Source of the DNA: Varroa destructor | Taxonomy: Eukaryota; Arthropoda; Arachnida; Mesostigmata; Varroidae | Length of the DNA stretch: 64,000 nucleotides | Assembly (NCBI RefSeq): GCF_002443255.2 | Contig: NW_019211454.1 | Span: 51,151,885 to 51,215,884 of the forward strand | Direction: 5' to 3' | Shown: piece by piece, positions 1 through 12,700 of the stretch | Layout of the letters: every line of letters begins with the position of its first letter | Numbering within the stretch: the stretch's first letter is position 1 | Translations under genes and position numbers: made by a program | Notes under the pieces: model-generated | The model's input: the letters and a program-made list of their open reading frames with translations, nothing else | Told to the model about the DNA's origin: nothing | Databases searched by the model: none

Positions 1-33
1 AATGCGATTATAAACGAGCTAGTTGAAGCGATA
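1..33 (+). CDS. MSH4: MSH4 exon (partial, residues 1-11 of the visible part)
   Basis: The frame starting at base 1 is open for 11 codons up to a GTAAAT donor at 34. It joins in phase 0 to the exon at 199 and aligns loosely with the MSH4 segment just before the conserved P-x-EI motif. The sequence is short, so this is the weakest exon call in the gene. Confidence 0.5.
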
Positions 34-3000
34 GTAAATTGAAAACTGTTGATCGACCATCCACTGATGCAATTGTAAAGCAAGTAATATTAAATTTTAT
101 TAATTACATTAAATATACAGATACGATGTATCGTTTACGGGCGGGTCGACTCTACTTCAAGTCTGATCCCTTGAATGTGATTTTTCCTATATATTTAGAG
201 CTTGGACCCAATGGAAATCACGATGCCCCGCACCGCGCTTGATGCAAGGCCTGAAAGACAGTTGGTCAAACAGCTGAAGCAATTCTTTCCTGAGGTGCAA
301 CTCACCGGTACGTTCAACGAACTAAGTAATGTAAACTATTGTATGTACATTTACTTTCTTTAGTCACACTAATAACATATCATAATAAGTTCCGCGAAGG
401 CTTGGATCACATTGAGTCTACTCACTTCAAAAACGTAACGGAAGACTTCAAATTTAATGTTAGTTTGAGCACTGAAACATTTTGACTGACCTAGAATGTT
501 TAAACACAGGATACATTTAAAATTAATAAGGATGTTTTCAAAAGAAATTACTAAGTTAGAGTTAGGTAGGTGGATTCGTGTTATAGTCGGCGGTGGCTCC
601 AAGGGTAACAACACAAATTGGATTAAAATTGACTTCGAATCACGAGGCTGCCAATTGGGTGTAACGACCGCTAACTTGATACGCGTTAATAACGAAAAAC
701 ATAAGACGTACTTCGCAAGGTTCTATGAAACAGGTTGAGTAACTAGCAGATTGAGAACACGGAACTGGTTTGCCTTATTTGTAACGTGTGGATGTTGTTC
801 TGGTCCCTAAGATACAGCTTTTTTTTTTTTTTGCCGGTTTAGGTATTGAACGCCGATGGTACAATGATTGCAAGGGCGTCGAAGTCCTTCGTAAATTGAA
901 CATGTTTCCACAAGCGGTGCCTCGTCTTGACATTGAGCTACGCAATAAGTATTATGCGCTTGCATCCGCCAATGCGATCTTTAAGTACGTCCATACTAGC
1001 CTCTTCCCGTAGACCAATGCAGACGGTCAACATTTTCTGTTGAAAAGATTCGATATGGCATGCTTTACCCCGAAAAGGCCACTAAAATGGATCCGTTAGA
1101 AAAAATTTCTTCTACAATTTGGTTTTGCCACAGACAATCCATTTCCATGACCAACTGTCTCTATTGCTCCGGAACGCATAAGTCAAACAGCGGGCTCCCG
1201 CCGCTACAAAGCTTTTGCGCCTTTAATGATATCTATTAAATTTTACAAAGAATAGCCACATCGTGAAACGACGAACCGCACTAGATTATATTGAAAGCTA
1301 GACAAAGCCTCTCCAGATGAGACATTAAAGGTGTAGCCGTACATCGATTACTAAACTGGCGATCCGGTTTTTATCGGAGCTAGTTATTTTTTGCCCCTAT
1401 GTCAGTTATGGTCTTCGTTACCTAGGATCAAGCATATCGCTATGGTTTTACGAGATCATGAGGGAGCTCGTCTGTATTCATTCTTTCCGTGGAAGGAAGC
1501 AACCCTTTCGGCTTATACTACGGCCGTGACTAACTATTCGGCAGTCACTTTGTATCCATGCTTATCCAACACATGGACATGGAGGTACACAGATGGACGA
1601 AATCTTTAGAAACGATCTACTGAATGATTAAGTATGCGTGACTAGATAATCAACAAAAAAAAAATATGGCTTCTATGAAAAGCATCGACTTTACCGAGAA
1701 CAGAAATCTCGTAATTAAGAGGTGTAATTTTTCGTTTTTGAGGTGTAACCATTGAAGCGATACTACTACTACCTATCTTGTAGACCAAGTGTCAGTTTGA
1801 AGTTAGATTAGGCACTCAACTGAAAATAACCAATAGCTCTTTCCAATTTTTTAGTGTAATTTTGCCTACATTGATATTTTTTTGGGAATTAGATACGCCG
1901 AATTGGTACAAAAGGCGGCCGCGCCGAGAGCCCGTTCACTACGAATTGACATACTCCCACCGGTAGAAGGAATCTGCCAAGTTGATGCCGTCACCGTTCG
2001 CGAACTGGAGTTAATTGCAAGCCTAGATGTTGCTAGCGACGCCTATAAGTACACCCTTTTCGGTAAGTTTAGCTTTTAGGTTGATTTCAATTGATATTCC
2101 CATTAGAAGTAATATAAACCATCGTTTCTTTTTTACTCTGTATCTTGCCAGTTACGAGCGTTTGAGTTTAAAAAAAACTTTTCAAACCTTCTACTACAGG
2201 AATATGAGATTGCGAAGACGATTTCAGAGAAATCTGACCACCTTAAAGCTACTTCCGGTTTTTTTTTTGTTGGACACGAACATCCAGTAAATGTCAACGG
2301 CTTTATAAGAAAAAACACGTGGCGTCAGAAGAAGAAGAAGAAGAAGGATAGCATTTTTTCGACCAAGCTTTTTTTCCTTATTTCTTGCAGCTTATTTAGC
2401 ATTCGTCTGGCCGCATGGCAGTGAATACAGGTACTATGCTTGTTTTTTTTTTAATCAAAGTTGGCCTAAAAACCCATTCATTGACAAACAATGATCTTAG
2501 CAATGATGTCCGCACGGGCGCCGAGAATATTTTTGTAGGGCCACAAAGTGAGGTTTTTAAATAGCATCTATAAACAATCTGTTTTTCTGAATACGTCATC
2601 ATATCGCCTTGTTATGCGACTTTTTAATTATGCAGACGTAATAAATTACACAGCAACTGGTCCAGGACAACGAGCACTCAGACTAAGGCTTCTGCAGCCA
2701 CTGCGAGACCTAGCCCATATTGAGGAGCGTCTTGATTGTCTCACCGAATTGATTGATCGAGCTGCACTTGCTCAGGATTTGCATACTTTGCTAAGCAAGA
2801 CCATCGATCTCGAGCGACTTATCACCAACATAGTGAAGGTTGGTTTGGCGGAATCTCCGATGTAGTTTATACTAACTTCCCGTTCTACCATTGAGCATTT
2901 GCCTTTCCAGATAAGTTACAAATTCTGAGAAAATAGAGATCAGAGATGTACACATTTGCACAGACCTGTCTAAAGTCTAATTCTATACCTTAGCTAGTTT

Positions 3001-6000
3001 GAGCGTTGTCCGTGAACGTTCTCAACCAAGTGTTAGGCCAGAAGTAAAGTAGTAAGGATCGATAGCCTTTTAGAAATGAATATTTCATATAAATTTTCTT
3101 CTTATGTTAATTAATTTTAACGCTGATTTTTTAGTTGAACAGTATTCAAAAGTTACTCTGTTTAGCAGTGCCTTTGGCCTTTTCATAGAGCCAGGTTTAG
3201 TAGGTTTTATAGCATTTGAACTTTTGCTTACGTTACAACATAAAAAATCAGTAAAAGTAGTAGTTGATATAGTTTGTTCCGTTCTATTCAATTGCTCAAA
3301 CCTTGATCCAGTGAATGAGGTATATAAATTGTTTGTTTGCTTACACTCGACTCATCGTCTAGAATAAACTGTCCTGCGTCTCCGTCGGATATTAGAATGT
3401 GTCAAATGAAAAACGATACAACAAACAGCATAAAATATACAATTCTTCCTCACACGGCCTTCTGTGGTTTAGGATGGTTTAGGCGGTGGAGACCATGCAA
3501 CTGCTATGGCGAACCGAATACAATGCCTGTTATCCCTCAAACACAACCTTGACCTGCTGGAATCCTTTCAAACAATTCTGGGGCCGTACGCTAAGGAGGC
3601 GGGTTCTGTTCCTGGCGCTTGCAAACAACAGAGAATATCCTATATCAGCATACTCCAAAGCTTCATGTCCGATCCGAGATTCAAGCAGATCTCTAAGGTC
3701 ATCAGTGAGTAGCACTATATACAATAATATATACATTTAATATATATAAATATAAATTTATAAGTTCAGCCGAATGAAGTAGTTGGACCTTTAATCATAA
3801 ATCATAATAAAAACGCACGTATTTATGTCAATAGCCGCACGAAGCATCAATATCATTGCGTGCCTACACAACTATGAATGAATGCTCTTCGGTATGATCT
3901 AATTTTATGGAAATAACGTGACGCAAGACATTCTAGTAAATGAATTATTTATAAAAAAAAAAAGATATAGCGGTAATGATGAAGCACATTCGAAATGCCC
4001 ATTGCCGATAGCTGGAAATGTAATACAGTGTGGGCAACGCCTGATTTCGCTGCTATGAGTTGTGACCTGCTCGCCGTATTAGCTTGTCTCGCGTGTTGGT
4101 AGAGATAACTACAGATGTTTTACAAATGAGCATTGTGCTAACGAGTTCAACACATGAACCAGCTCACAGCTGTCTCTAGGAATATAGGTTTCTAGTTGTG
4201 TTGTTTCTTTTGTTATCTAACTATATCAATATGGTCTATTGTCAGTTTCAAATCTAGACACTTAGAATCGGTCCACTAGAACGCCCAAAAATCATCTGGG
4301 CTACTTTGGTAAATCCTTATAGCCTACTTCCTGTTTTTCTCTGCATATCGTTTATATATCAACCGCTAATAATCTTGGTAACATAAAACTTGTCTTTTCT
4401 GTAGAAATAGAAAATAGATATCATTCTGTAGAATAGTTAGCTCTAACAACAAATGTCTGCCTCTTTCCTTAGACGACTACTTTGTCCCTGAAGCGTTTCT
4501 GAACCGTGGTGTACTAGATTCTCTAACTGCGCGTATTGGCTGCATTCGTGTTGAAATCAGCGATACTTTAGATCAGTACCGCAGATTGTACGCAGAAACC
4601 ATTGAGGAAATCGATAACATACGGACGAGAGCGGCCGAAAAATACCAACTCAGTAGACTTCAGCTGGCCTTTTCAGCAGTAAGAGGATTTCACTTTAGTC
4701 TTCCGAGCTCCAATCACTCAATGTCCATGTTGCCTCCTGAATTTATCAAGGTAAACGCCATCATATCCTATGTACACAATGGCAAACTTATATACACACA
4801 CACACACACACACACACGTATATATATAGTACATCTTCTTATTCCAGCCGGAGTAGATTTAGGCTCTTCTATGCATCAAAACGTATAGTGATCATATACA
4901 AGGAACATAGTAGTAGTAAATCGACTATCTGCAACAACTGAATAAACCTTTTAAAAGCAGCTCTAAAAACATAGGAAATAATCATGTGTAAGCTTCAAAT
5001 GAGAGTTTAGGTACAAACCAACCTTAAATGTACGTACGCTAATTATTGCTACTCACAATATCTTAACATCTGTAGTACCCGATTCTCTCGCTACCAAAGA
5101 ATACACATGTGCGACATCGTCATTTCAGATAACCCATACCCGTTCAAACTATCACTTCACAACTGAGTCACTTCTTCGGGCTAATGAACGCCTAAATTGG
5201 GTGGTAAACGAAATTTACCGAAGTTCAATTATCGTCCTACAACCAGTAGTAGACCAAATTCGGCCTCACATCGACAGCCTATTCAAACTTGCAGAAATGT
5301 GGACCGAGCTTGATGTGACCTGCAGCTTAGCGATTTTAGCTAGCGTTAATGATGGCTTTGTAAGGCCCAAATTCTCCGATTATGTTACAGCTGTTGAGGA
5401 GGGCCGCCACCCTGTACTGGCGCGCCAGTGGTCATTCGAAGACCCTGACGTATTTCACGCAAACCCTGTTCGACTGACCACAAAAGATAATATGATTATT
5501 CTCACCGGACCTAACAACGCCGGCAAGTCCGTCTATATGAAACAATTAGCACTGCTACAAATTCTCGCACAGATTGGAAGTTACGTACCGGCAAAGTGGG
5601 CGGTATTTCGACCAGCGAGCAAAATTTTCGCCCGTACAGGGTACGGGGATGATCTGGTTAACAGCTGTTCGTCGTATATGCTTGAAGTTGTACGCGTAAG
5701 TCAGGTGCTGGAAAACGTCGAAGAAGACTCATTGATCGTCGTGGATGAACTGGGTTGTGGCACCAGCGAAGAAGATGGAGCCGCGCTCTGTTTTGCAGTG
5801 GCAAGTTACCTGAGCAAATTTAAGGCGTTTGTCATTTTTTCCACACACTTCGAGCTCGTAACCCATCTTGAGAGGTTCTATCCTAATGTCAGTAATTATC
5901 ATATTGATGCAAAAATTGAAAACGGTGTATTAGTCTATAAACGGAGTCTTGAAGAGGGAGTAACCCCGCTAACAGCATATGGCGTCCAAACGGCACGCCA

Positions 6001-6397
6001 GAATGGCGTTCAGGAAGCGATCTGCAAAGAGGCAGCAGAGGTCGCATATACTATTTGGCTTAATACTAAGCCGTTGAAAGCGCTTGACCAGGCTGATTGC
6101 TTGTTAAATCTGCGACGCCAGGCGTCCGCTTTGAGAAAAAAGGCAATAGCTTTCACTCGAGCAGGCTTCGCGAAATTAACTCGCGAACAGACAGCGGAAC
6201 TCGTGGAAGACATCAAGACACTTGCGGAGAACAAACAGCAGGTGATGGGCATCATTGCAAACTGTCGAAGCCGACCTACTGCTATTGAATATGAAGCTAC
6301 AACCCGTAATGGCAAAGACTACTCGAGTATTATACTTCAGAATTCCGTAGCTCGAACACCGATTTCGGCCAGCCCATTTTTTCCCAGTAAGGAGTAG
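1..6397 (+). CDS. MSH4: MutS homologue 4 (meiotic crossover factor), 5'-partial, 8 exons visible
   Basis: MSH4 pairs with MSH5 as a sliding clamp on meiotic recombination intermediates and promotes crossovers in the nucleus; it is not a mismatch-repair enzyme. Exons by splice consensus and phase: <1..33, 199..307, 843..984, 1893..2062, 2636..2838, 3473..3704, 4473..4750, 5129..6397. They sum to 2436 nt, 811 codons plus TAG, with every junction in phase. Order: connector domain (residues 1-150), MutS core/lever and clamp (150-460), ATPase (about 480-660), then a C-terminal tail. The ATPase has Walker A GPNNAGKS (516-523), Walker B VDEL with D595/E596, and the STHF histidine (629). The stretch QIGSYVPA and its context match MSH4 better than MSH5 or MSH2. 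The N-terminal exons lie left of the window. Oddities: the residue after ELG is Cys599 where the family has Arg/Lys, and Walker A has NA where MSH4 usually has MS. Introns (378-908 nt) are AT-rich. Confidence 0.9.
199..307 (+). CDS. MSH4: MSH4 exon, connector domain (residues 12-48)
   Basis: The acceptor is TATTTAG at 192-198 and the donor is CCG|GTACGT at 308. The encoded DPMEITMPRTALD aligns with the conserved P-L-E-I-I-M-S-N-T stretch of vertebrate MSH4. The exon ends in phase 1. Confidence 0.8.
843..984 (+). CDS. MSH4: MSH4 exon, connector domain (residues 48-95)
   Basis: A T-rich acceptor (GGTTTAG, 836-842) precedes it and the donor is GTACGT at 985. It encodes RRWYNDCKG and NKYYALASANAIFK, matching the MSH4 RKYFNETKG and SKYYCLAAVAALLK blocks. 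Confidence 0.87.
1893..2062 (+). CDS. MSH4: MSH4 exon (residues 95-152)
   Basis: The acceptor is GGAATTAG (ends 1892) and the donor is TTCG|GTAAGT at 2063. It encodes YAELVQ at its start and YKYTLF at its end, equivalent to YVEFIQ and NHTLFG in vertebrate MSH4. Confidence 0.87.
2327..2346 (+). repeat. Short GAA microsatellite in MSH4 intron
   Basis: About six GAA/AAG units in the intron between 2063 and 2635. Confidence 0.85.
2636..2838 (+). CDS. MSH4: MSH4 exon, start of MutS core domain (residues 152-219)
   Basis: The acceptor is TTATGCAG (ends 2635) and the donor is AAG|GTTGGT at 2839. It carries the MutS domain III entry motif: INYTATGPGQRALRLRLLQP, followed by ERLDCLTEL. Confidence 0.9.
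3473..3704 (+). CDS. MSH4: MSH4 exon, MutS core domain (residues 220-297)
   Basis: A nearby AG at 3481-3482 would break the frame, whereas the AG at 3471-3472 keeps phase 0, so 3473 is the start. The donor is ATCA|GTGAGT at 3705. It encodes ANRIQCLLSLKHNLDLL, matching the MSH4 SKITNLIYLKHTLELV segment. Confidence 0.85.
4473..4750 (+). CDS. MSH4: MSH4 exon, MutS lever/clamp (residues 297-389)
   Basis: The acceptor is TTTCCTTAG (ends 4472) and the donor is AAG|GTAAAC at 4751. It encodes AVRGFHFSLP and LPPEFIK, equivalent to SARGFFIQM and LPSEFIK in MSH4. Confidence 0.9.
4794..4817 (+). repeat. (AC)12 microsatellite in MSH4 intron
   Basis: A pure AC run followed by a short TA run, inside the intron between the exons ending at 4750 and starting at 5129. 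Confidence 0.95.
5129..6397 (+). CDS. MSH4: MSH4 terminal exon, ATPase domain and C-terminal tail (residues 390-811)
   Basis: The acceptor is CATTTCAG (ends 5128). The exon holds the whole ATPase: Walker A at 5507-5530, Walker B aspartate/glutamate at 5744-5749, and the STHF loop at 5840-5851. It ends TAG at 6395-6397. The last 40 or so codons (rich in Ser, Thr and Pro) go past the usual MSH4 end and look unstructured. Confidence 0.93.
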   Translation: MTHTRSNYHFTTESLLRANERLNWVVNEIYRSSIIVLQPVVDQIRPHIDSLFKLAEMWTELDVTCSLAILASVNDGFVRPKFSDYVTAVEEGRHPVLARQWSFEDPDVFHANPVRLTTKDNMIILTGPNNAGKSVYMKQLALLQILAQIGSYVPAKWAVFRPASKIFARTGYGDDLVNSCSSYMLEVVRVSQVLENVEEDSLIVVDELGCGTSEEDGAALCFAVASYLSKFKAFVIFSTHFELVTHLERFYPNVSNYHIDAKIENGVLVYKRSLEEGVTPLTAYGVQTARQNGVQEAICKEAAEVAYTIWLNTKPLKALDQADCLLNLRRQASALRKKAIAFTRAGFAKLTREQTAELVEDIKTLAENKQQVMGIIANCRSRPTAIEYEATTRNGKDYSSIILQNSVARTPISASPFFPSKE

Positions 6398-6721
6398 TCC
6401 TTAACCGAATACTCAGAGCTCGTCTAACCTTAAAATGTCAGATTGACGTCTATGATGTGTAAATGATATGAGAATGTACTTTGTGCGCAAGGTTAGTTAC
6501 TTTAAACGTAGTGAATGAGCACTGTGAAAAATGGTGTTTGGCAAACATGACAAGATCTATTAGAAAATTCTATTTTATTTAGTTGAATAGCAACGATGGC
6601 GCTGACCCTATCCGTATATTCAACCACGTACTCCTGTAGTATTACGCATATCTAAGTATCATGTAATCTATATCAAATTAAACAAAACAATTGAAGTTAT
6701 CAGTAAAAGAAGTAATAACAT

Positions 6722-6727
6722 AATAAA
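6722..6727 (+). terminator. Candidate poly(A) signal for MSH4
   Basis: AATAAA lies 325 nt past the MSH4 stop codon in AT-rich sequence. It is the first canonical hexamer I noticed there. Chance occurrence is likely in DNA this AT-rich. Confidence 0.4.
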
Positions 6728-9700
6728 ACTAGCCGATGGTATTGATCTTTTTTAAAAAGCTGGTTACGGGATACGAAAACTTGCTAATTAAGGTCAATAC
6801 GCGAGATACGTTCATATTATATAGGGTTATATCATTATTACCGATTCAACCAGCTATAAAATAACAGGCTAAAAAGAGTTAGCCTGTGAGCTAACGTAAA
6901 TAGTGTGTTTTCAGGCCATATTCGTGTTAAGTTTATGATGAAAAAGATATAGAAAGAAACCCTAACTAACTATAAATGGCCGACAGACCAGGGATATAAA
7001 ATTTCTCACATTGGCCCTGTAAGTGAACGGGCTATTATATTTTGTAAGAACGTATAATATTTAAAACACATGCGTTTTAAATATCGCTTGATAGCTAGAG
7101 ATAAAATATGTTAGTATGATATCGCCATGAGATGCTATTGTAGCTATAGTTAATACTTGGATTTACCAAACGGGCTCGAAAATAAGTTTGCCCCATTCAA
7201 ACGTATTAAGACAATTATCTGTATGCGTCCCTATATTTTTCGTGTTTACTAATCATAGATAGATAACAAACTGTAAATCTATTCATTTCATGTATGAATC
7301 AGCTCTTCAGTACCTGACTACGATCCGTGAGAACTCTCGGCGTAGAGGAATCCTCTAGAAAGCTAAAAAAAAAATTACGGACGCCATAATTAAACAGTGC
7401 GGCAACAGTAGTAAGCAAGATAAGGCTTTCCAATCCTCTTACACATACTATTCTGACCCTTAAGCCTTTGTTTAGTAGCATCAATGTTATCCGAGCTAAA
7501 GGAAATTGCATCAGAGAAAATCCGCTCTACATGGCCTTCCCTTCTACAAAGCCATTTTCATTAATGCGGCTGGCTCCGTTTCGCGTCACTAGGTATTAAG
7601 CTGGCATAATAGCCAAAATCAACTTTTAACGAAAGGCGTTTCCGCGCCAGATATTGAACACATCGCTTAACGCTTATATGTGTGTCTGTTTATTTTAACG
7701 AGGTCCGAAACGTCTTTAAGTAAGCGCAACTTTGCTCTGATATCTCAACGATGAGGGAGGATCAATTGCAGGGAGGTGCTGCAATCGAGTTCTTGAATAG
7801 CCCTTGAACTGTTTGACTTCTTTAGTAGTACCGTACATGAATTTATTATTTCCCTGGTTCTTTCTGATATTCCATGGTTTTCTTCATATTCATCATTATA
7901 TATCGCATTCTGTATTGGTGTTTATATTTCAACCCACCTAAGGAGGTGGTAGGAAACCGGTTTCGTGCAAGCTTCTACAGCATATCAGAGCTATTTTTGC
8001 ATTTCCTACTTGGCAAAACCGTATCATTTTTCAAAGCCCATACGTTGGCTACTTCAAAGGTTGCCTTTTCCTGTCAACGGATTGATGCTTGTTGCAGTTC
8101 AGCAACCACTCCATAGCATTCTTAGATTCCAGTAGGTCTTTCAATCTTACAGACATTTAAGTTTTTTTGGCCTTCCGTTGTCCAAAACCTCTCACTTACA
8201 AATTGATGTCTAAAGCATCAGCCGGCCACAGGATCAAGAAAATGCGCCTGGATGGGAGCAAAGTCTTGGTCATGATGTACCAATCGCGTGAATTATATGA
8301 ACGGGCATATGAACATTACCACTCACTGACTATGCATAGGAGTTTCAAGCTCCTCTCTTTATTCCCATTACAATATGCATAAAATTGAATTTTTTCGTAG
8401 AAGAGTTACTCAGAGCGAATGTCCTGCATCGCTAGTGACGATCGTACTTGCCGTATACCCCTCACTATCAGATCTAGGTCAAACATAAATCCTGTTGAGC
8501 ATCCATGTGTCGTGCTAGATGAACATGCTCAGACCACAGAATTCATCGAGAAAGTTTGGCCTTTTTGGCAAAGACGCTTTTAGACAGCCGTACCAAATAC
8601 GCTTATTCAATTAAAAGTTGACAAACGCAAAGTTATTCCTTAGGAATGTCCAGATACAATTTAGTCTTTATATACAATCGAAGTGAACTTCGTTTCAAAA
8701 TTATCGTTGTCATGAATGCTAAATAATTTTTTGATAGGACGCCATGACACCAGTTTCGTTTACGTAATGAAGGCATAAGTTGTAGACCTACGCTTCCTTA
8801 AGGGACGTTACAAGATCGTACACAGTGCAGCCTAGTGTTGCCTTCAAATGTTGCTCCTAAACCGCGCTCAATTATTAAAACTATTAACGATTGGTCCTTC
8901 CAATAGAATGCGGGTCCGTCACGTCCTGCAGATGTAGTTATTATAAGGTTCGTCGGCACCTTTTACTACTACGTGGACTAGACGATCGGTGCGCAGCGTT
9001 TTGACAATGTCTTACTTACATGCTTCATTTTGAAGAATTTCGATAACTCGAAAATGGTAAGCAAGAAATGAAAAAGCAATTTTATTTGCTACATCTACTA
9101 CAGATACGCTCCACATATAAGGACAATGAAGTATTTGCAATAGGCGTGTCAAAAATAATTGCGACTTCACCTTCTATGATGCCTACTGCAAATCCCCAAA
9201 CCGTAGAACAGATTCAAAGCATTATTAAATTTGTCAGAAACTGACGATACATGCGAACGTATGTAAGCAGTCGCAGAGCTCTCTTATGCAAACCTAATGT
9301 TGTTATATATGTACAAATATAAATATCGGAATAACCTATACGACAAAGGATAATGTTATATGTTAGTTGTTTCAGTACTTTACGTTCAAGCTTCTCTAAA
9401 CTACGATTAAAAGTAATTATATGATGCTACATGTTGCATTAAAGACGCACTTTGTACGATGTTTTAAATGCTCAGAATTGAAATTCAGCTGTGAAGTGAT
9501 AAACTTCCGTACGTACTAGATCCACTGTAATCAGAGAAGAAGAGCTGAATTGTTTGCTGAAATGTTTCGAAGGTTACCGAAGAGAAACGGTCGTCTATAG
9601 AAATGGATGAAATATAATTAGAGAGGCAGTGTTTTATTTTCGCCTTTTAATTGACAGGCAGATAGATATTAGTTCATTATAACGCTGGCACTGCTGCTTT

Positions 9701-12700
9701 GACGGACGCTTGCGTCGCTTGCGGTACCTATAGTGCTTTGAATTAGCCGTTGTAAATGTGTATCAGCTTCAGTAGCGCGAAACGTCACTAGGAAGTATGT
9801 TGAAATATAATTCAGTTCTTGTCCTAGCGCTCATATGGTTTCAATATCATCATATCAGTTTGAGCAAAGTGAACCTGCTAATTTACAATAAGTAATGATT
9901 AGTTATTAAGCGAAAAATTTAACCCTAAGTCTCGTGACAAATAAATGAGTGGGTAGCCGCCCACGTCGCCAGATCGCCCACAGTGAGTAACCTTTTTTTT
10001 TTTTTTTTAACATATTCCACATAAAACATGGAGCCAATAGAGCATCTATTATCTGTAGTGATATCTAAGTCCAACCATCGGTTTATCTAGTGCTCGCTTT
10101 GGGGGCTGTCATTCGCTGCCTCAACGACTCGAAACAAAAGCCCTTCGGGAATCAGTTCTAAGTGGATCACCTATGTCTGTTAGCCTTTTACGACTTGCTA
10201 TGTCCGGATCCGGATGGTTTTCATAACTATTACGTAAAGTGTTGAGCTTGGGGTAAGAAAGTGGCCGCAGCAGACCACTTACATACGAGGCCGCACATCA
10301 ATAAACATACGAGTGGAGATAAAACCCGCAAGTATTTCTACTGGGCGATTTCCGCGTTAAGCACCACCAAAGTTAACTCAGCTTGAAGTATCTTCGCTTA
10401 GGTCACTCTAGCTGAGTGTCTGGGAACAGTTTGGTAGGTCCAGAGAAATCTGAACATAACTTGTAGGACTGCCCATTCGCCGTTGTCATCATGATCATCA
10501 CATGTATACCATATGTTGGCATCACATGGTCATCTAGAACTCAAAAGTTCTACCCGTAGTAAATACTGAGCGTTATTGGATCCACTTGCATCTGAAGCTT
10601 CGCACAAGTTTTGCCCTGATCGTAAAATATAGTCTTCGTCCTTTTACAGTATACTTTTATCAATACCGATTGCTTATATTGAACAACTCACAGCATGCTG
10701 TTGATGCATGTGTACTGGATGAGCATTAGGTCTCTCCAGCTAGAGAATTCGATCAACGAAGTGACCGCACAACTGAATCTGTGTGAGACTTGCGGGTGCC
10801 CGAGTCTTGACATGCGCTCTTTCTAAGCTGTGATCGCCTTAAACGACTTCGTGAGCACCGAATTAGTGCCGAAGCAATCGACGTAATTACGCGGTCATCC
10901 GGCGTCCAGGAGCTTCGCCAAGAGCCGGTTGGTCGCTTATTGGGCCATTTTATGTCTATCCTTTCTAGGGGCACCGACGTATTAGCGTCTCCTTCACACT
11001 AGGTAACTCTTCTTCCTTTTTTTTTTTTTTAATTTATTTTAGTCCTAGTTTCAGATGAAACTGTTTATACAACCATAAGTGGAGGGTAACCACATGTATA
11101 TAATTAAAACATCCAATATGGTATTGTTACTTAAAGTTGCGAGTTTCTACATAAATTTTTTTTCTAATTTTCATTTTGATAGAAGTTCGATAAAACTCGA
11201 GTGTTCTCCTTAGATGAAAAAGCGGGAATGGATGCCAGTATTTATTACGTATGGCATACGTAACACGTACGTAATATTTTAATGTATTACATGTTAGGTT
11301 CATTTGCTCGATAGGTATTCTCAATAGCGAGGGGGTCTCATGTATAATCGCTTGGAAATGTTAATTCAACAAAGATATTAAACTTGTTTTGTAAACTTGT
11401 AAATTTTGTTGGTGCCACTATCTTATTTGTAGTGAAATATTTAAGCAGAACTATGGATATACGGAGCTTCTGGAAACATAGGAGCGTATATATATCATCA
11501 TAGTAATACATGATTCGACAAGGAATAAAAAAGCGTTGTACGCTTTTACATTCTGGGCTAAATAGTTAGCTGAGGTAATACACAGGCGTGTCGGTCAATT
11601 TTTCTTATTACTGGTACAAGGTTTTTAGAACGGAAGTCAAATTTACCAGTGGACGACTAGAGGGACCAATGGGCAACGATCATGATAGACAGAGCAGATA
11701 ACAAAGCATAAAGGGCCAGAAACATTGTCCTAACTATTTATGTAGACAGAAATATAAGAAGAGAGAAGGTATAAAGAAACCTTAGCGAAGCAGGACACAA
11801 CTGGATATCACCAAAAGTATCACGAAGTGACGAGAATACCTATTGTTTAGCATGGTCATTACTATAATATTAGCCTACGGTGGTGACGGGCCCGCCGAAT
11901 ACTGATTACGCTCGACACCGAGAGGGTCAGACGCTGCCGCCGATAGAACAATGCATACTAGCCTATATGCTGTACTTCTATCGTCGAGGTCGTATTCGTC
12001 TGACGCGCTACGACAAATTCTAGCCTTAGGAACCTCTGCTTGAAGTCATCTAAAGAGTTCTTCCGATTATTTTCTGTTTGTGGATAGGCACGTATACACA
12101 ATGATCAGCTCCTAACACAGAAAAGGCAATGGCCTATTCTGTACAATGTGCAACCTAGACAGAAACACGTAACGCCATTCTGTTGTTGTACATTTTTTTG
12201 CCCATTTCAACCTGCGAGAGTCAACGGAGAACGAGGAAGCTAGAAGAAATGTGATCTTCGATCTCGAATCGGCAACAATGGCTCCGAGCGATATCACCTC
12301 CTGGCGAAAAAAATCACAGACTTATATATACATTTAGATTGGTTCAATTAAATCTAATGTTTGCGACCACTCTCCGCAAGGTCGTAAACAGCGCCAACTG
12401 ATCACAAGGCAGGCCTTAACGGTATTTAGCGACACGAATACAGATCTGCACAATGATCAACAAACTAGCCACTGATTCATGCACACGGCGTACTACTGTA
12501 TGGAAATTTCAATTGCTTCTAACGCTAATAACGTAGAATAGAGTAAATAAGGCTCAATTAGGAACATGAGTCCAACGGTACCAGGCATGAAAACTAACTG
12601 CGCTGTCATATTTCGTGTGAGCGAAGTGTTTAGATGGCGATACCATTTAGCTAGCACTGGTTGAAATAGAATAGGGTTTGTAAGGCAAATATGGCTGCAC

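Noticed and set aside
5129..6397. Assignment of the MutS gene to MSH5 or MSH2
   Set aside because: The ATPase context (QIGSYVPA, KAFVIFSTHF) and the upstream KYYALAS and LPPEFIK blocks match MSH4. MSH5 has a different P-loop context and lacks the STHF/ATHF loop.
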